Source: Thalassocella blandensis
GTDB taxonomy: Bacteria; Pseudomonadota; Gammaproteobacteria; Pseudomonadales; Cellvibrionaceae
Assembly (NCBI GenBank): GCA_945882995.1
Contig: CAMCXE010000003.1
Location: forward strand, 1 to 52,676
Reading direction: 5' to 3'
DNA: 52,676 nt
Positions 51,685 to 52,676 of the stretch are shown here, piece after piece. Position numbers and translations under genes: made by a program. Each line of letters begins with the position of its first letter. Positions within the stretch are counted from its first letter, which is position 1. The notes below the pieces were generated by a model, which made no database searches, was not told where the DNA came from, and was given only the letters and a program-made list of their open reading frames with translations.

Positions 51685-52218
51685 ATGAAACTTGGCAAAT
51701 ATTGTGGCTCCCCATTCAAGGTTTTATTCATGGGCTTGATCCTGCAGCAGGGGCAGGCCTGGGCAGAGTGCAGCACCAACGTGGATGAACTCCCTCAACC
51801 TAATCGCTATTCGGTTAATGGCGACAACACCATAACCGACCAAACCACCCAGTTGCAGTGGCAGCGCTGTGCTGCCGGTTTTGGCTGGTCGGCCACGGGT
51901 AATCTGTGCAGCCCCTTGGCTGGCCAAGTTACGGATTTCACTTGGCAAGAAGCATTGGTTTACGCCAAAAATTTCGCTGGCGCCTCGGGTTGGCGGCTGC
52001 CCAATACCAAGGAGCTCGAGTCGTTAGTGAAGCGCTCTTGCGTGAACCCGGCCATCGAGACCAGCGTGTTTTCTATCACGCCAATCGGGACCTTCTGGAC
52101 ATCCACGGCGGCTATTGGTTATTTCGGCAACGCCTGGGTGGTTAGTTTTAGCGACGGCAGCTTGCTTACGGGGGACAAAACCAACCCTTATCAGGTGCGG
52201 TTGGTTAAGTCGCTTTAG
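51685..52218 (+). CDS. Secreted DUF1566 (Lcl C-terminal) protein
   Basis: This 177-residue protein has a signal peptide (VLFMGLILQQGQAWA, cut before EC). The domain follows directly: TITDQTTQLQWQRCAAG, FTWQEALVYAKNFAGASGWR with LPNTKELESLVKRSC, FWTSTAAIGYFGNAWVVSFS and YQVRLVKSL. Cysteines in CSTN, RCAAG, LCSPL and RSCVN suggest disulfides in the periplasm or outside. It is a complete minimal DUF1566 unit, encoded right after a lipoprotein with the same module. The pair may form a complex, which is inference. The frame is clean and the stop is 75 bp before the element 2 copy. Confidence 0.88.
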   Translation: MKLGKYCGSPFKVLFMGLILQQGQAWAECSTNVDELPQPNRYSVNGDNTITDQTTQLQWQRCAAGFGWSATGNLCSPLAGQVTDFTWQEALVYAKNFAGASGWRLPNTKELESLVKRSCVNPAIETSVFSITPIGTFWTSTAAIGYFGNAWVVSFSDGSLLTGDKTNPYQVRLVKSL

Positions 52219-52293
52219 CGGGTGGTTGATGCTAGGCGCTTTACCCGTACTAAATGCTGTAAATGGCTAGGGAAGGGTGGCAATGTCATTAAG

Positions 52294-52466
52294 TTGAACC
52301 TAGAAACCTCAGTTGGGCGCCAAAAAGCTGTGTAATCCATTGGTGTGATTAGTGAAAGTTAAACATGACGGGCAACCTGGTTGGTTGTTCGGCATTTTTA
52401 ACTTTTGCTGGGCGCGCCAATGGGTTGCGCAGACTTTGGTGATCCAACTGAGGTTTCTAGGTTGAA
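52294..52466. repeat. Inverted-repeat element 2, intact copy 2 (opposite orientation)
   Basis: 173 bp with ends TTGAACCTAGAAACCTCAG and CCAACTGAGGTTTCTAGG; the ends are almost perfect inverted repeats of about 23 bp. Read on the minus strand it aligns end to end with the 37655-37828 copy. Confidence 0.85.
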
Positions 52467-52611
52467 GGTTTTGGCCCGATTTTTTGGGTGATTTTCCCCT
52501 CGATAAGAACCCCCTCCCAGCCAATGTAATTAAGTTAAGAAAAATCCCTTTTAAAAACAGCACACTAAAGGCATAATCCACACCAGACTTTATTGGAGCC
52601 CCCCCATGAAC

Positions 52612-52649
52612 TGTACACAAACCGCCCCAAATTGTACAAAATTTGTACA
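52612..52649. promoter_or_regulatory. TGTACA operator-like array
   Basis: Three TGTACA hexamers lie at 52612, 52633 and 52644. The last two form the perfect palindrome TGTACAAAATTTGTACA with exactly 11 bp between equivalent bases. This is like sites of MerR-family regulators of the CarH/LitR kind. A TTTATA-like -10 near 52669 would place it over a promoter facing right, out of the window. Confidence 0.5.
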
Positions 52650-52676
52650 GCCGCCTAGCTCACCCTGATTTTATAG

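Noticed and set aside
52309-52620. 103-residue minus-strand frame at the right end
   Set aside because: Most of it is the element 2 copy read through; the same peptide fragments appear at the other element copies.

Overview
The window reads as a chromosomal segment of a Gram-negative, probably marine, polysaccharide-active gammaproteobacterium of roughly half G+C. The pointers are a two-partner secretion pair, periplasmic and outer-membrane lipoproteins, an exosortase/PEP-CTERM sorting system, a LamG-type hydrolase-like protein and a very long polyserine linker of the sort common in Cellvibrionaceae (Saccharophagus/Teredinibacter-like bacteria). The taxonomic placement is inference. No rRNA, tRNA, CRISPR array or complete insertion sequence was seen.

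Positions 1-9040 (minus strand) form an exopolysaccharide assembly and export block. In transcription order it holds a UDP-GlcNAc 2-epimerase, an SLBB-type export protein, a beta-barrel outer-membrane protein, a GNVR/Wzz-type co-polymerase, a CpsD-like ATPase with an altered Walker A motif, a second UDP-GlcNAc 2-epimerase, and a LamG/hydrolase-like secreted protein that runs off the left edge. Positions 9176-22182 hold a two-partner secretion system: TpsB transporter, then a giant (about 3600 residue) haemagglutinin-family TpsA exoprotein. Positions 22742-25092 hold a secreted periplasmic-binding-protein-like protein and a VPLPA-CTERM protein.

Positions 26206-37590 (minus) hold the lipoprotein PrsT and a five-gene operon: a two-domain dehydrogenase fusion, a heparinase II/III-family protein, a GT4 glycosyltransferase, an exosortase fused to an EpsI domain (XrtD-like), and a WecA/MraY-type polyprenyl-phosphate sugar-phosphate transferase. 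Positions 37848-41624 hold a DUF1501 protein coupled to a cytochrome-like lipoprotein with a roughly 80-serine linker. Divergent from these, 41952-46800 (plus) encodes an OmpR-family response regulator, a double GT4 glycosyltransferase and an oxidoreductase. Positions 46902-49816 (minus) encode three further candidate PEP-CTERM proteins. Positions 50872-52218 (plus) encode two DUF1566 proteins.

The likely joint function is to make, polymerise and export a surface polysaccharide, and to process a set of C-terminally tagged proteins at the inner membrane by the exosortase, so that both end up in an extracellular matrix. A giant TPS adhesin sits inside the same locus.

The intergenic DNA is rich in small repeats. 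Three 148-bp copies of a MITE-like element are each bounded by TTAA. One of them is inserted in a copy of a second, 173-bp inverted-repeat element whose uninterrupted copies elsewhere in the window show the empty site. At the far right edge a TGTACA palindrome array looks like an operator for a gene beyond the window.
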